Positions 7,865 to 16,258 of a DNA stretch of 64,000 nt are shown one piece after another. Location of the stretch: contig NZ_CP107899.1 of the NCBI RefSeq assembly GCF_036013915.1, forward strand, positions 7,034,001-7,098,000. Direction: 5' to 3'. Source of the DNA: Streptomyces sp. NBC_00464 (GTDB lineage: Bacteria; Actinomycetota; Actinomycetes; Streptomycetales; Streptomycetaceae). Position 1 is the first letter of the stretch, and each line of letters starts with the position of its first letter. The notes under the pieces are model-generated. The model was given only the letters and a program-made list of their open reading frames with translations. It searched no databases and was not told where the DNA came from. A program made the position numbers and the translations under genes.

Positions 7865-8338
7865 CTACCCGGAAACGGTTACCGGTTTGGGCGGGGGGCC
7901 GTACTTCAGGATCGACTCCAGTTGCGGAACCAGGTCGTCGTCCGGAAGGAGCCGCTCAGGTGTTGCCTTGAGCTCGGAGAGACTCCACCACCTGTACCCC
8001 TTAATGGACTTGCGCTCGTGGTCCTGGAGGCTGCGATGGTCAACCTGCGTCGAAATCGTGCGCACGAGCACGTAGGACTGTTTGACTAGTTGTGCGTATC
8101 CACGTCGATGCGTGATCCAAGGCGTACCCACCCACACCAGCGGTCCCACCTGAACGGCGACCAAGCCGGTTTCTTCCCGAAGCTCTCTTCGAACAGCTTC
8201 GTCCAACCCCTCGCCTTCTTTGAGGCCACCGCCTGGACATGTCCATCTTGGTACACCCTCAGAGTCCACCAGTCTGAACATGAGAAGCCGATCAGCGCTG
8301 TCCAGCAAAACGGCCCTGACTGTCTCTCTGGTCTCCAT
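7865..8338 (-). CDS. Nudix hydrolase
   Basis: 157-residue Nudix protein. The Nudix box is complete ([20 protein letters not shown] followed by TGLV, residues about 37-61), with the metal-binding REExGx core. It is expected to hydrolyse a nucleoside diphosphate linked to another group; the substrate cannot be read from sequence. The protein starts [13 protein letters not shown], a normal Nudix N-terminus. Its codon use is less GC3-biased than its neighbours, and it sits beside a pseudogene, so it may belong to acquired DNA. Confidence 0.88.
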   Translation of the reverse strand: METRETVRAVLLDSADRLLMFRLVDSEGVPRWTCPGGGLKEGEGLDEAVRRELREETGLVAVQVGPLVWVGTPWITHRRGYAQLVKQSYVLVRTISTQVDHRSLQDHERKSIKGYRWWSLSELKATPERLLPDDDLVPQLESILKYGPPPKPVTVSG

Positions 8339-8436
8339 GACAACTCCACTGATCCATTCCGGCCTGAGTATCGCCCGGGGCGGGGTGTGTCCCGCGCGCC
8401 TTTCGGTGATTCAACTCCTCGGGCCTCGTTGCTGTC

Positions 8437-9289
8437 TTGCTCCTACCTCGCGCAGCGTCCAAGCTGGTGGCCGAGACCCACGCCAACGCCGTCGCCATCA
8501 CGGCTTGGGAGCCGTTCGGCTGTCCCGAGCTGCTGACCACGTACCGGCCGAGGGTGGCCAGCGTCGTCCCCAGCCTTCTGGACGCCTTGACCGAGACCTG
8601 GCGCCGCCGCGAACTGCCCGGGAATTTCGGCTACTTCGTCTCGGCTGCGGCACCGTTGTCGACGATGACCGCCCGCGCCGTGCACGACCGGATCGGCGCG
8701 CGCGTGATACAGGGATACGGCCTGACGGAGACGACGAACTTCTCCGTGACCATGCCGACGGACCTGTCCGACGAGGCGTACCGGCATCTGGTTCTCGACG
8801 CCGACATCCCGTCCGTCGGTATCCCTGTGCACGGAAACGAGGTGGCGGTTCTGCTGCCGGACGGCAGCCTCGCGGAGCCGGGCGCGACGGGGGAGATCTG
8901 TATCCGTGGCCACAACGTCATGTCGCGGTACGCGAACAACGAGGCGTCCACCGCGAAGGCGTTCCGCGGCGGGTGGTTCCACTCGCAGGACCTGGGACAT
9001 CAGACGGTCGACGACGAGTCGGGCCGCACCGTGTTCGTCCTCACCGGTCGCACCAAGAACGTCGCCAAGGTGCGGGGTGAAACGGTGTCCTTGGAGGAGA
9101 TGGAACGTGTGCTGCGCGCACACCCCGGCCGAACTCACGGACAGCGAGCTGCGGGACTATCTGCGCCGGCACTTCGCCGCATGCGTGCTTCCCACCCGGA
9201 TCGTGCGGGTCGACACGGTGCCGAGAACGGCCACGCGCAAGATCCTGCGGCCGGCTCTCCAGGATCTGCCGACCCCGCCCGCTCCATGA
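8437..9289 (+). pseudogene. Truncated, frameshifted AMP-dependent acyl-CoA synthetase
   Basis: Remnant of an AMP-binding ligase. The N-terminal third is missing. The reading frame carries SAAAPLSTMTARAV, VIQGYGLTETTNFSVTMPTD (motif A5-like), GEICIRGHNVMSRY and LTGRTKNVAKVRGETVSLEE. After VLRAHP near 9125, about 30-40 family residues are absent, and the frame shifts to one reading AELTDSELRDYLRRHFAACV, then PRTATRKILRPAL, ending at 9289. The missing N-terminus plus the deletion-linked frameshift make it non-functional. Confidence 0.85.
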
Positions 9290-9369
9290 GTCCTGAGCCC
9301 TCTGACCTGGATGAGCGCTGTGGCCAGGGACTACGACGGACCGGGCGGACATTGCATAGGCTGGAGGAC

Positions 9370-9660
9370 ATGGCCTACGAGATTCCGGTGACGCAAGCCC
9401 GAGCTGAGCTCGCCGAACTGATCAACCGAGTCGTCTACGGCGGCGAGCGCGTGGTCGTGACGCGGCACGGCAAGCCGCTGGTGGCGTTCGTGTCGGCCGC
9501 TGACCTGGAGCGGCTGGAGAGCGAGGAGGAGGCCGAGCGTGAGCAGGTGATCAGTTCGGTCTCCTCGATCGGCTCCGCAGCGTCCGCTCCCGGTGCTCCG
9601 CGCCGCTTCGGGATCGCCGCGGAACACCGGGGGCAGCAGGATCCGGAACCCGGACGCTGA
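9370..9660 (+). CDS. Phd/YefM-family antitoxin-like protein, no toxin partner
   Basis: 96-residue protein whose first about 55 residues match the Phd/YefM fold (MAYEIPVTQARAELAELINR, then VVVTRHGKPLVAFVSAADLE). Such proteins bind DNA and neutralise a Doc, YoeB or VapC-type toxin. GGAGGA precedes the ATG. The C-terminal tail after EEEAEREQV (roughly 30 residues) does not resemble the usual toxin-binding tail and looks like random GC-rich sequence. No toxin gene follows, because the next 60 bp hold a terminator. It is therefore an orphan or decayed antitoxin. Confidence 0.8.
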   Translation: MAYEIPVTQARAELAELINRVVYGGERVVVTRHGKPLVAFVSAADLERLESEEEAEREQVISSVSSIGSAASAPGAPRRFGIAAEHRGQQDPEPGR

Positions 9661-9669
9661 CCTGATGTG

Positions 9670-9713
9670 CCGGGAGGCCGTGCACCCGCGGCGGCGGGGT
9701 CACGGCCTTCCGG
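9670..9713. terminator. Terminator between antitoxin-like and YhgE-like genes
   Basis: 13-bp stem with one G-T wobble (CCGGGAGGCCGTG at 9670-9682, CACGGCCTTCCGG at 9701-9713) between two convergent genes, so probably bidirectional. Confidence 0.7.
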
Positions 9714-9722
9714 TGGTCGGCC

Positions 9723-10715
9723 TCAGCCCGCCAGGGCGGCCTGTCGTACGGGTGCCGGCTCGGGGGTCTCGGGGGCCCGGGCCCGGCGGCGGCCGCCGAT
9801 GAGGACCGCGGTCAGGCCGAGTACGGCCCACGCGGTCAGGGTCAGGGCCGCTCCGCCCGCCGCGTGACCGTCGAAGAAGGCGACCGAGCGCAGCAGCGAA
9901 CCGCCCGCGCCCGGTGGCAGCCACTGGCCCAGCGCGCCGATGGGCCGGGGGAGCAGCTCGGGCGCGCTCGTGACGCCGGAGAACGGGTTGCCGATCAGGA
10001 CCATGAGCAGGGCCCCGAGGCCGATGCCCGCCGGTCCGATCAGGGCCGCGAGCCCCGCCACGGTGCCGCCGATGGCGAGCACGGTGAGGCCGAGGGCGCC
10101 CGCCTCGCTCGACCAGTCGCCGGTGAGCACTCCGAGCCAGCTGTCGGTGAGCGCGGCGGCGATGACACCCACCAGGGCGGCCACACCGAGCAGGGCCACG
10201 GCCGCGCGCCCGCCGCGCAGGCGCAGCAGTGTCACGGCCGAGCCGGCCGCCACGCCCGCGATCGCCAGGGGCAGGATGCTCGCGCCGAGCACGCTGCCAC
10301 GCGGATCCGTGGAAGGCGCCGCCACCACGTCGGTGACCGGCACGGAGGAACCGGCCGGGGCCGAAGCCGTCACCGCGTCGTGCAGGAGCTGGGCGACCAC
10401 CGGGCCGGCCGCGGACGCGGTCAGCAGTTCGGGGCCCTTCGCGCTCACGACCACCGCGCCGTATACGGCCCGGTCCTTGATCGCGGTCCGGGCGGCGTTC
10501 GCGGAGTCGTACCGGTGGATCTCGAAGGCGCCGTCCTGCTGTTCGAGGCGTTGCTGGAGCTGATCGGCCGCGGGTGCGGAACCGGCGACGCCGACGGGGA
10601 GATCCCGTGGGGCCATCCGGGCGGCGGGCCAGGCGAAGGCCCAGAGGGCGAGCGCCACCACCACGGGGACCAGGAGGACGACCGCCACCAAACGGCGGTT
10701 CGGGGCAGCGGGCAT
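9723..10715 (-). CDS. YhgE/Pip-like multi-pass membrane protein
   Basis: 330-residue membrane protein. One N-terminal helix (VAVVLLVPVVVALALWAFAW) is followed by an extracellular region of about 110 residues with DLPVGVAGS and AARTAIKDRAVYGAVVVS. About five more helices follow, then a basic C-terminus. This layout matches the YhgE/Pip or ABC-2-like permease group, often linked to efflux or phage-infection phenotypes. It is divergent from a TetR regulator with repeated operator-like sites, which implies repression relieved by a ligand. Confidence 0.8.
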   Translation of the reverse strand: MPAAPNRRLVAVVLLVPVVVALALWAFAWPAARMAPRDLPVGVAGSAPAADQLQQRLEQQDGAFEIHRYDSANAARTAIKDRAVYGAVVVSAKGPELLTASAAGPVVAQLLHDAVTASAPAGSSVPVTDVVAAPSTDPRGSVLGASILPLAIAGVAAGSAVTLLRLRGGRAAVALLGVAALVGVIAAALTDSWLGVLTGDWSSEAGALGLTVLAIGGTVAGLAALIGPAGIGLGALLMVLIGNPFSGVTSAPELLPRPIGALGQWLPPGAGGSLLRSVAFFDGHAAGGAALTLTAWAVLGLTAVLIGGRRRARAPETPEPAPVRQAALAG

Positions 10716-10738
10716 GACGGGAACCTCGATTCAAAGAG

Positions 10739-10811
10739 AAGGATCGTTCGTTTTACGTGATGGCGTCACTGTCCCCCGAGGTGTCACGGTTGTCAAGAAT
10801 GAATGTTCGTT
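10739..10811. promoter_or_regulatory. Two TetR-type operator sites between YhgE-like and TetR genes
   Basis: Two related 14-bp near-palindromes: AAGGATCGTTCGTT (10739-10752) and AATGAATGTTCGTT (10798-10811). Both are followed by TT and A, and their starts are 59 bp apart. One flanks the membrane-protein start and the other the tetR start, fitting autoregulation and control of the divergent gene. Confidence 0.65.
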
Positions 10812-10825
10812 TTAGATTGGGGGGC

Positions 10826-11455
10826 ATGGCTCGCGTATCCCAGGAACACCTCGACGCCCGCCGTCGGCAGATCCTCGACGGCGCCGCACGCTGCTTCGCC
10901 CGTGACGGATTCCATGCAACCTCCATGCAGGACGTCCTGAAGGAGGTCGGGCTGTCGGCCGGTGCGGTCTATCGCTACTTCACCGGCAAGGAGGACCTGA
11001 TCGCCGCCATCGCGGGGGAGGCGGTCGGCGGTGTCCGGCTGGCCTTCGAGCGTGCCGCCCGCGTCAGTCCGCCGCCCACCCCCGACGTCCTGATCGGCCG
11101 GGTGGTGCGCACCCTGTTCGGCGAGGAGGCGGGCGGCAGGGGCGGGCTGGACCGGCGGGCGTACGCCGGACTGATCGTGCAGGTGTGGTCCGAGACGCTG
11201 CGCAGTGAGCGGCTTGCGGCCACCCTGGGCGAGGCCTACGCAGGTCTGCGGATCTCCTGGGCGGAACTGGTCGGGGTGTACCGCGAGAGCGGGATGCTCT
11301 CGGCCGAGGTGCCCGACGAGGACATCGCGCGCACGCTGATCGCCACCGCCCAGGGGTTCATCACCCAGCTCGCCATGTTCGGCGACGCGACGCCCGAGCT
11401 CCTCGAAAGCGGTCTGCGCGGGCTGATGTCCATGGATCTGCAAAGGGCCAGTTAA
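10826..11455 (+). CDS. TetR-family regulator
   Basis: 209-residue TetR-type repressor. The N-terminal HTH is clear (RRQILDGAARCFARDGFHAT, SMQDVLKEVGLSAGAVYRYF, then TGKEDL). The remaining about 150 residues form a helical ligand domain. The ATG at 10826 was chosen because it gives the usual short N-terminus (MARVSQEHLDARR) and follows a G-rich stretch. An upstream in-frame ATG would run through the operator. It probably represses the divergent membrane-protein gene. The urease operon begins about 140 bp downstream. Confidence 0.9.
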   Translation: MARVSQEHLDARRRQILDGAARCFARDGFHATSMQDVLKEVGLSAGAVYRYFTGKEDLIAAIAGEAVGGVRLAFERAARVSPPPTPDVLIGRVVRTLFGEEAGGRGGLDRRAYAGLIVQVWSETLRSERLAATLGEAYAGLRISWAELVGVYRESGMLSAEVPDEDIARTLIATAQGFITQLAMFGDATPELLESGLRGLMSMDLQRAS

Positions 11456-11515
11456 CGCGCCGGAAAAACTTCGGCTCTAACGTGCAATACCTCGCCGTGC
11501 GGCACCGGTTCGACG

Positions 11516-11532
11516 TTCAACAGACTGTTGAA
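11516..11532. promoter_or_regulatory. Perfect palindrome upstream of ureA
   Basis: TTCAACA-GAC-TGTTGAA, a perfect 7-bp inverted repeat, 61 bp upstream of the ureA start and after the tetR stop. There is no T-run, so an operator is more likely than a terminator. The binding protein is unknown, and it does not look like a GlnR box. Confidence 0.5.
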
Positions 11533-11593
11533 GGCGGCTAGTGTCTCGCTGCGCCCAGGGCCGGTACTGGGCGGACGACTGTGAGGTGGACAC

Positions 11594-11896
11594 GTGCAAC
11601 TGACCCCGCACGAGCAGGAACGCCTGCTCATACATGTGGCTGCGGACGTGGCCGGGAAGCGCCGCGCGCGCGGACTGCGGCTCAACCACCCCGAGGCCAT
11701 AGCCCTCATCACCTCCCACCTGCTGGAGGGGGCGCGCGACGGTCGTACGGTCTCCGAACTCATGGCGTCCGGACGCAAGGTGCTCACCCGCGACGACGTC
11801 ATGGACGGCATAGCCGAGATGATCCACGACGTGCAGGTCGAGGCGACCTTCCCCGACGGCACCAAGCTCGTCACCGTCCACGACCCGATCGTCTGA
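11594..11896 (+). CDS. ureA: Urease gamma subunit
   Basis: 100-residue structural subunit of urease, the nickel enzyme that splits urea to ammonia and carbamate in the cytoplasm. It shows the family hallmarks [33 protein letters not shown], a TVSELM segment and the closing [20 protein letters not shown]. Length is exactly typical. It is the first gene of a six-gene operon ureABCFGD, starting 138 bp after the tetR stop, and its promoter likely lies around the palindrome upstream. Confidence 0.97.
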   Translation: MQLTPHEQERLLIHVAADVAGKRRARGLRLNHPEAIALITSHLLEGARDGRTVSELMASGRKVLTRDDVMDGIAEMIHDVQVEATFPDGTKLVTVHDPIV

Positions 11897-11909
11897 CGGG
11901 GCGGCGCTC

Positions 11910-12221
11910 GTGATCCCCGGAGAGATCCTGTACGCGGACGAGCCGGTGCCGCTCAACGCGGGACGGCCCGTCGTCCGCCTCACCGTCCTCAACGCGGCCG
12001 ACCGGCCGGTCCAGGTCGGTTCGCACTACCACTTCGCCGAGGCCAACCCCGGCCTCGCGTTCGACCGCGCGGCCGCCCGAGGACTGCGGCTGAACGTCGC
12101 CGCAGGAACCGCCGTCCGGTTCGAACCCGGCATCCCCGTCGACATCGAACTCGTCCCGCTGGCGGGGCGGCGGATCGTCCCGGGCCTGCGCGGCGAGACC
12201 GGAGGCCCCCTCGATGACTGA
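11910..12221 (+). CDS. ureB: Urease beta subunit
   Basis: 103-residue urease beta subunit: [20 protein letters not shown], then [20 protein letters not shown] and the closing GTAVRFEPG region, all characteristic. It packs with UreA and UreC into the apoenzyme. It begins 13 bp after ureA, and its stop overlaps the ureC start by 8 bp (ATGACTGA), giving translational coupling. Confidence 0.97.
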   Translation: MIPGEILYADEPVPLNAGRPVVRLTVLNAADRPVQVGSHYHFAEANPGLAFDRAAARGLRLNVAAGTAVRFEPGIPVDIELVPLAGRRIVPGLRGETGGPLDD

Positions 12222-13935
12222 GCTCCACCGCGCCGTGTACGCCGACCTGTTCGGCCCCACCACCGGCGACCGGATCCGTCTCGCCGACACCGACCTGCTC
12301 GTGGAGATCGAGGAGGACCGCTGCGGCGGACCCGGACTCGCGGGCGACGAGGCGGTGTTCGGCGGCGGCAAGGTGATCCGTGAATCCATGGGGCAGGCGC
12401 GGACCACCCGCGCCGAAGGCGCCCCGGACACGGTCATCACCGGCGCCGTCGTCATCGACCACTGGGGAATCGTCAAGGCGGACATCGGTATCCGCGACGG
12501 CCGGATCACCGGGATCGGAAAGGCCGGCAACCCGGACACGATGGACGGCGTCCATCCGGACCTGGTGATCGGACCCGAGACCGAAATCATCTCGGGCAAC
12601 GGGAAGTTCCTGACCGCAGGCGCCATCGATGCCCATGTCCACTTCATCTCGCCGACCCTCGTGGACCAGGCGCTCTCCAGCGGCATCACCACCCTGGTCG
12701 GCGGCGGCACCGGACCGGCCGAGGGCACCAGGGCGACCACCATCACCCCGGGTCCCTGGCACCTTGCCCGGATGTTCGAGTCGCTGGAGGCGTACCCGGT
12801 CAATATCGGACTGCTCGGCAAGGGCAACACGATGTCCCATGACGCCATGCACTCCCAACTGCGGGGTGGAGCACTCGGGTTCAAGATCCACGAGGACTGG
12901 GGTGCGACACCCGCCGTCATCGATGCCTGCCTGCGCGTCTGCGAGGAGACCGGGGCTCAGCTCGCCATCCACACCGACACGCTCAATGAGGCCGGGTTCG
13001 TCGCCGACACCCTGGCCGCCATCGCCGGGCGCACCATTCACGCATACCACACCGAGGGTGCGGGTGGCGGGCACGCACCCGACATCATCAGCGTCGTCTC
13101 GGAGCCGTACGTCCTGCCCAGCTCCACCAACCCGACGCGGCCGCACACCGTCAACACCATCGAGGAACACCTCGACATGCTGATGGTGTGCCACCACCTG
13201 AACCCTGCCGTGCCCGAGGACCTGGCGTTCGCCGAGTCCCGGATCCGGCCCTCGACCATCGCGGCCGAGGACATCCTGCACGACCTCGGTGCCATCTCGA
13301 TCATCTCCTCCGACTCACAGGCCATGGGGCGCATCGGCGAGGTCGTCCTGCGCACCTGGCAGACCGCCCACGTGATGAAGAGGCGGCGCGGCGCACTGCC
13401 GGGCGACGGGCGGGCCGACAATCACCGAGTCCGTCGCTATGTCGCCAAATACACCATCAATCCGGCGGTGGCCCAGGGGCTCGACCGGGAGATCGGCTCC
13501 GTGGAGACCGGCAAGCTCGCCGACCTGGTCCTGTGGGAACCCGCCTTCTTCGGGGTCAAGCCGCAGACCGTCATCAAGGGCGGCCAGATCGCGTACGCAC
13601 AGATGGGCGACGCCAACGCCTCCATCCCCACCCCGCAACCCGTCCTGCCGCGTCCGATGTTCGGTGCGGTCGGCAGGGCCCCGGCCGCCAACTCGTTCAA
13701 CTTCGTGTCGGGTGCGGCGATCGAGGACGGGCTGCCCGAGCGGCTCGGGCTGGGGAAGCGGTTCGTGCCGATCACCAGTACCCGGGGCGTCACCAAGGCC
13801 GATATGCGGGAGAACGATGCGCTGCCCCGGGTCGACGTGGACCCCGACAGCTTCGCCGTGACGATCGACGGCGATCCGGTCGAACCGGCCCCCGCCGCCG
13901 AACTCCCCATGGCCCAGCGCTATTTCCTCTTCTGA
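12214..13935 (+). CDS. ureC: Urease alpha (catalytic) subunit
   Basis: 573-residue catalytic subunit, normal length. Nickel-site features are present: [11 protein letters not shown] (two His ligands), GFKIHEDWG with the Lys that is carbamylated to bridge the nickels, and [16 protein letters not shown] with further His ligands. The mobile active-site flap [20 protein letters not shown] contains the catalytic His. It is coupled to ureB upstream, with ureF 13 bp downstream. No residue loss was seen, so it should be active once matured. Confidence 0.98.
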   Translation: MTELHRAVYADLFGPTTGDRIRLADTDLLVEIEEDRCGGPGLAGDEAVFGGGKVIRESMGQARTTRAEGAPDTVITGAVVIDHWGIVKADIGIRDGRITGIGKAGNPDTMDGVHPDLVIGPETEIISGNGKFLTAGAIDAHVHFISPTLVDQALSSGITTLVGGGTGPAEGTRATTITPGPWHLARMFESLEAYPVNIGLLGKGNTMSHDAMHSQLRGGALGFKIHEDWGATPAVIDACLRVCEETGAQLAIHTDTLNEAGFVADTLAAIAGRTIHAYHTEGAGGGHAPDIISVVSEPYVLPSSTNPTRPHTVNTIEEHLDMLMVCHHLNPAVPEDLAFAESRIRPSTIAAEDILHDLGAISIISSDSQAMGRIGEVVLRTWQTAHVMKRRRGALPGDGRADNHRVRRYVAKYTINPAVAQGLDREIGSVETGKLADLVLWEPAFFGVKPQTVIKGGQIAYAQMGDANASIPTPQPVLPRPMFGAVGRAPAANSFNFVSGAAIEDGLPERLGLGKRFVPITSTRGVTKADMRENDALPRVDVDPDSFAVTIDGDPVEPAPAAELPMAQRYFLF

Positions 13936-13948
13936 GAACGGACGACGG

Positions 13949-14611
13949 ATGAGCCGTGCCGCCCTGCTCGTTCTGGCCGACGGCCGGTTTCCCGCCGGTG
14001 GCCACGCCCACTCCGGCGGTGCCGAGGCCGCCGTGGTGGCGGGACGCATCCGCAACGCCGACGACCTCGCCGAATTCTGCCGGGGCCGTCTGCACACGGC
14101 CGGGCTCACCGCCGCCGCGCTCGCCGCAGCGGCCGCCCACGGGCACGATCCACTGGCCCTGGACGAGGCGGCAGACGCCCGTACGCCCTCACCCGCGCTG
14201 CGGGCGACCGCGCGCAAGCTCGGCCGGCAACTGATGAGGGCCGCCCGTGCGACCTGGCCGGGCGAGGAACTCGACGCATTCGCCCTGGCCCGGCCGCGCG
14301 GCGGCCATCAGCCGGTCGTGCTCGGCCTGACCGCACGTGCGGCAGGGCTCGGGCCCGAGGACGCCGCACACTGCGCCGCGTACGAGACGGTCGGCGGACC
14401 GGCCACAGCCGTGGTCCGGCTGCTCTCCCTCAACCCGTACGACGCCACCGCCGTCCTGGCCCGGCTTGCCCCCGAGCTCGACCGCGTTGCCGAGCGGGCC
14501 GCTGCCGCCGCGCACGGATCCATTGATGAACTGCCCGCCGCTTCAGCCCCGTTGCTCGACATCTCCGCCGAGGTCCACGCCGTACGGCCGGTCCGGCTCT
14601 TCGCCTCATGA
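13949..14611 (+). CDS. ureF: Urease accessory protein UreF
   Basis: 220-residue maturation factor that joins UreD and UreG on the apoenzyme and gates nickel insertion. N-terminal [19 protein letters not shown] is the family signature. Further on come [18 protein letters not shown] and a [10 protein letters not shown] motif. The stop overlaps an ATG (ATGA) at 14608, so translation of the ureG region is probably coupled. No ureE gene is present between ureC and ureF, a common actinomycete arrangement. Confidence 0.95.
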   Translation: MSRAALLVLADGRFPAGGHAHSGGAEAAVVAGRIRNADDLAEFCRGRLHTAGLTAAALAAAAAHGHDPLALDEAADARTPSPALRATARKLGRQLMRAARATWPGEELDAFALARPRGGHQPVVLGLTARAAGLGPEDAAHCAAYETVGGPATAVVRLLSLNPYDATAVLARLAPELDRVAERAAAAAHGSIDELPAASAPLLDISAEVHAVRPVRLFAS

Positions 14612-14661
14612 CCCCCGGCGCGCCGAACGGCACGCCGCCCGAACCGCACAGGAGCCGCACC

Positions 14662-15339
14662 ATGCACCTCGACCACTCCCACCCGGGCCCGGCCGCTGTC
14701 GGCGCCGATGCCGCACGCCCCGACGGCACCCGCCGGGCCCTGCGCATCGGCCTCGGCGGGCCGGTCGGATCCGGGAAGACCGCGACCGTGGCCGCGCTCT
14801 GCCGCGCCCTGCGCGACCAGCTGTCCCTGGCCGTCGTCACCAATGACATCTACACCCGTGAGGACGCGGCCTTCCTGCTGCGCAACGCGGTGCTGCCGCC
14901 GGAGCGGATCCAGGCCGTCGAAACCGGAGCCTGTCCGCACACCGCCATCCGCGACGACATATCCGCCAACCTCGAAGCCGTCGAGGACCTGGAGGACACC
15001 GTGGGACCACTCGACCTCATCCTCGTGGAATCCGGCGGTGACAACCTCACGGCCACCTTCTCCAAGGGACTCGTGGACGCCCAGATCTTCATCATCGACG
15101 TCGCGGGCGGCGACGACATCCCACGTAAGGGCGGCCCCGGCGTCACCACATCCGACCTGCTGGTGATCAACAAGACCGACCTGGCGCCGTACGTCGGCTC
15201 CGACCTCGGCCGGATGGCCCGCGACGCCGCACAGCAGCGCGGCGACCTGCCCGTCGCCTTCACCTCGCTCACCTCGGGCGAAGGGGTCGGGCCGGTCGCG
15301 GACTGGGTACGGGGGCGGCTCGCCTCCTGGACCGCATGA
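14662..15339 (+). CDS. ureG: Urease accessory GTPase UreG
   Basis: 225-residue SIMIBI GTPase that powers nickel delivery. The P-loop is [14 protein letters not shown], and the nickel-binding CPH motif is seen in [21 protein letters not shown] and the NKTD guanine motif are also present. The start at 14662 (MHLDHSH) has CAGGAG 9 nt upstream and gives the usual His-containing short leader. An alternative ATG at 14608 overlaps the ureF stop and would add 18 residues; either could be used. The stop overlaps the ureD start by 4 bp. Confidence 0.95.
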   Translation: MHLDHSHPGPAAVGADAARPDGTRRALRIGLGGPVGSGKTATVAALCRALRDQLSLAVVTNDIYTREDAAFLLRNAVLPPERIQAVETGACPHTAIRDDISANLEAVEDLEDTVGPLDLILVESGGDNLTATFSKGLVDAQIFIIDVAGGDDIPRKGGPGVTTSDLLVINKTDLAPYVGSDLGRMARDAAQQRGDLPVAFTSLTSGEGVGPVADWVRGRLASWTA

Positions 15340-16103
15340 GCGTCCGGGCCGACGCCCGCATCACCGCCGTACGCGACGGGCGCGGTGTCACCACGCTCCC
15401 CGTCCTGGAGAGTGACGGTCCGCTCGCCCTGCGACGGACGAGGGCCGCCCTACCCGGGACCGCGCGCGTCACTGTCGTCGGCGCGATGAGCGCCCCGCTC
15501 GGCGGTGACCGGCTCGCCGTCGAGGTGCGGGCCGGGCAGGGCGCCCGGCTCACCGTCGACTCGGCGGCGGCCACGGTCGCCCTTCCCGGCCCCGAAGACG
15601 TACCGGCCCACTACGGCATCGCGCTGAACGTGGAGGAGGGAGCCGAGCTCAACTGGCTTCCCGAACAGCTCATCTCGGCACACGGCAGTGAACTCCTGAT
15701 GACCACGACCGTCGAACTCGCCCCCACCGCACGGCTGATGCTGCGCGAGGAACAGGTGCTCGGCCGGCACGGAGAGGCCACCGGCACACTCCTGAGCAGG
15801 CTCACCGTCCGCCGTTGCGGACGCCCGCTCCTCGATCAGCAACTGGCGTACGGGCCGGGCGCACCCGGCGGCTGGGACGGCCCGGCCGTGCTCGGCGGGC
15901 ACCGAGCCATCGGCCAACTGCTCGTCGTGGACCCGGCCTTCGACGACAAGGGCCCGGAGACCCGGCTGCTGGGATCCACCGCCGTACTCACCCGGCTCCA
16001 GGGCCCCGCAGTCCTGGTGACCGCTCTCGCTGCCGACGCCAGGGACCTGCGCTCCGTGCTGGACCGGACGGCGGCCGGACTGGCCGGCCACGCGATCAGC
16101 TGA
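15336..16103 (+). CDS. ureD: Urease accessory protein UreD (UreH)
   Basis: 255-residue scaffold protein that binds apo-urease and recruits UreF and UreG. Family traits: [20 protein letters not shown], a [15 protein letters not shown] segment, and [17 protein letters not shown] LLVVDPAF. It overlaps ureG by ATGA and closes the operon. No strong hairpin follows immediately, only a weak 5-bp dyad (GGACA/TGTCC). Confidence 0.92.
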   Translation: MSVRADARITAVRDGRGVTTLPVLESDGPLALRRTRAALPGTARVTVVGAMSAPLGGDRLAVEVRAGQGARLTVDSAAATVALPGPEDVPAHYGIALNVEEGAELNWLPEQLISAHGSELLMTTTVELAPTARLMLREEQVLGRHGEATGTLLSRLTVRRCGRPLLDQQLAYGPGAPGGWDGPAVLGGHRAIGQLLVVDPAFDDKGPETRLLGSTAVLTRLQGPAVLVTALAADARDLRSVLDRTAAGLAGHAIS

Positions 16104-16258
16104 ACACCGCTGTCAGGACACCGATGTCCGGTTATCGATTCGGTAAAGAAGTAGGGGCGCGACCTGTTCTCAGGCGGCTCACAGGAGACAGGATCCGCAG
16201 GAGGCACCTACTGAACAGCGCCGCACCCGAAGGCGCTTCACCATGGGGGAGGTTCCAC

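Noticed and set aside
7387..7971. Plus-strand open frame containing CKVCEL, suggestive of a zinc/HTH protein
   Set aside because: No HTH follows in that frame, codon bias is weak, and its end overlaps the well-supported Nudix gene on the other strand.
11461..11481. Possible GlnR box (AAAAC and CTAAC) before ureA
   Set aside because: The spacing is 7 rather than 6 nt and the half-sites deviate from the consensus, so it is not strong enough to report as a site.
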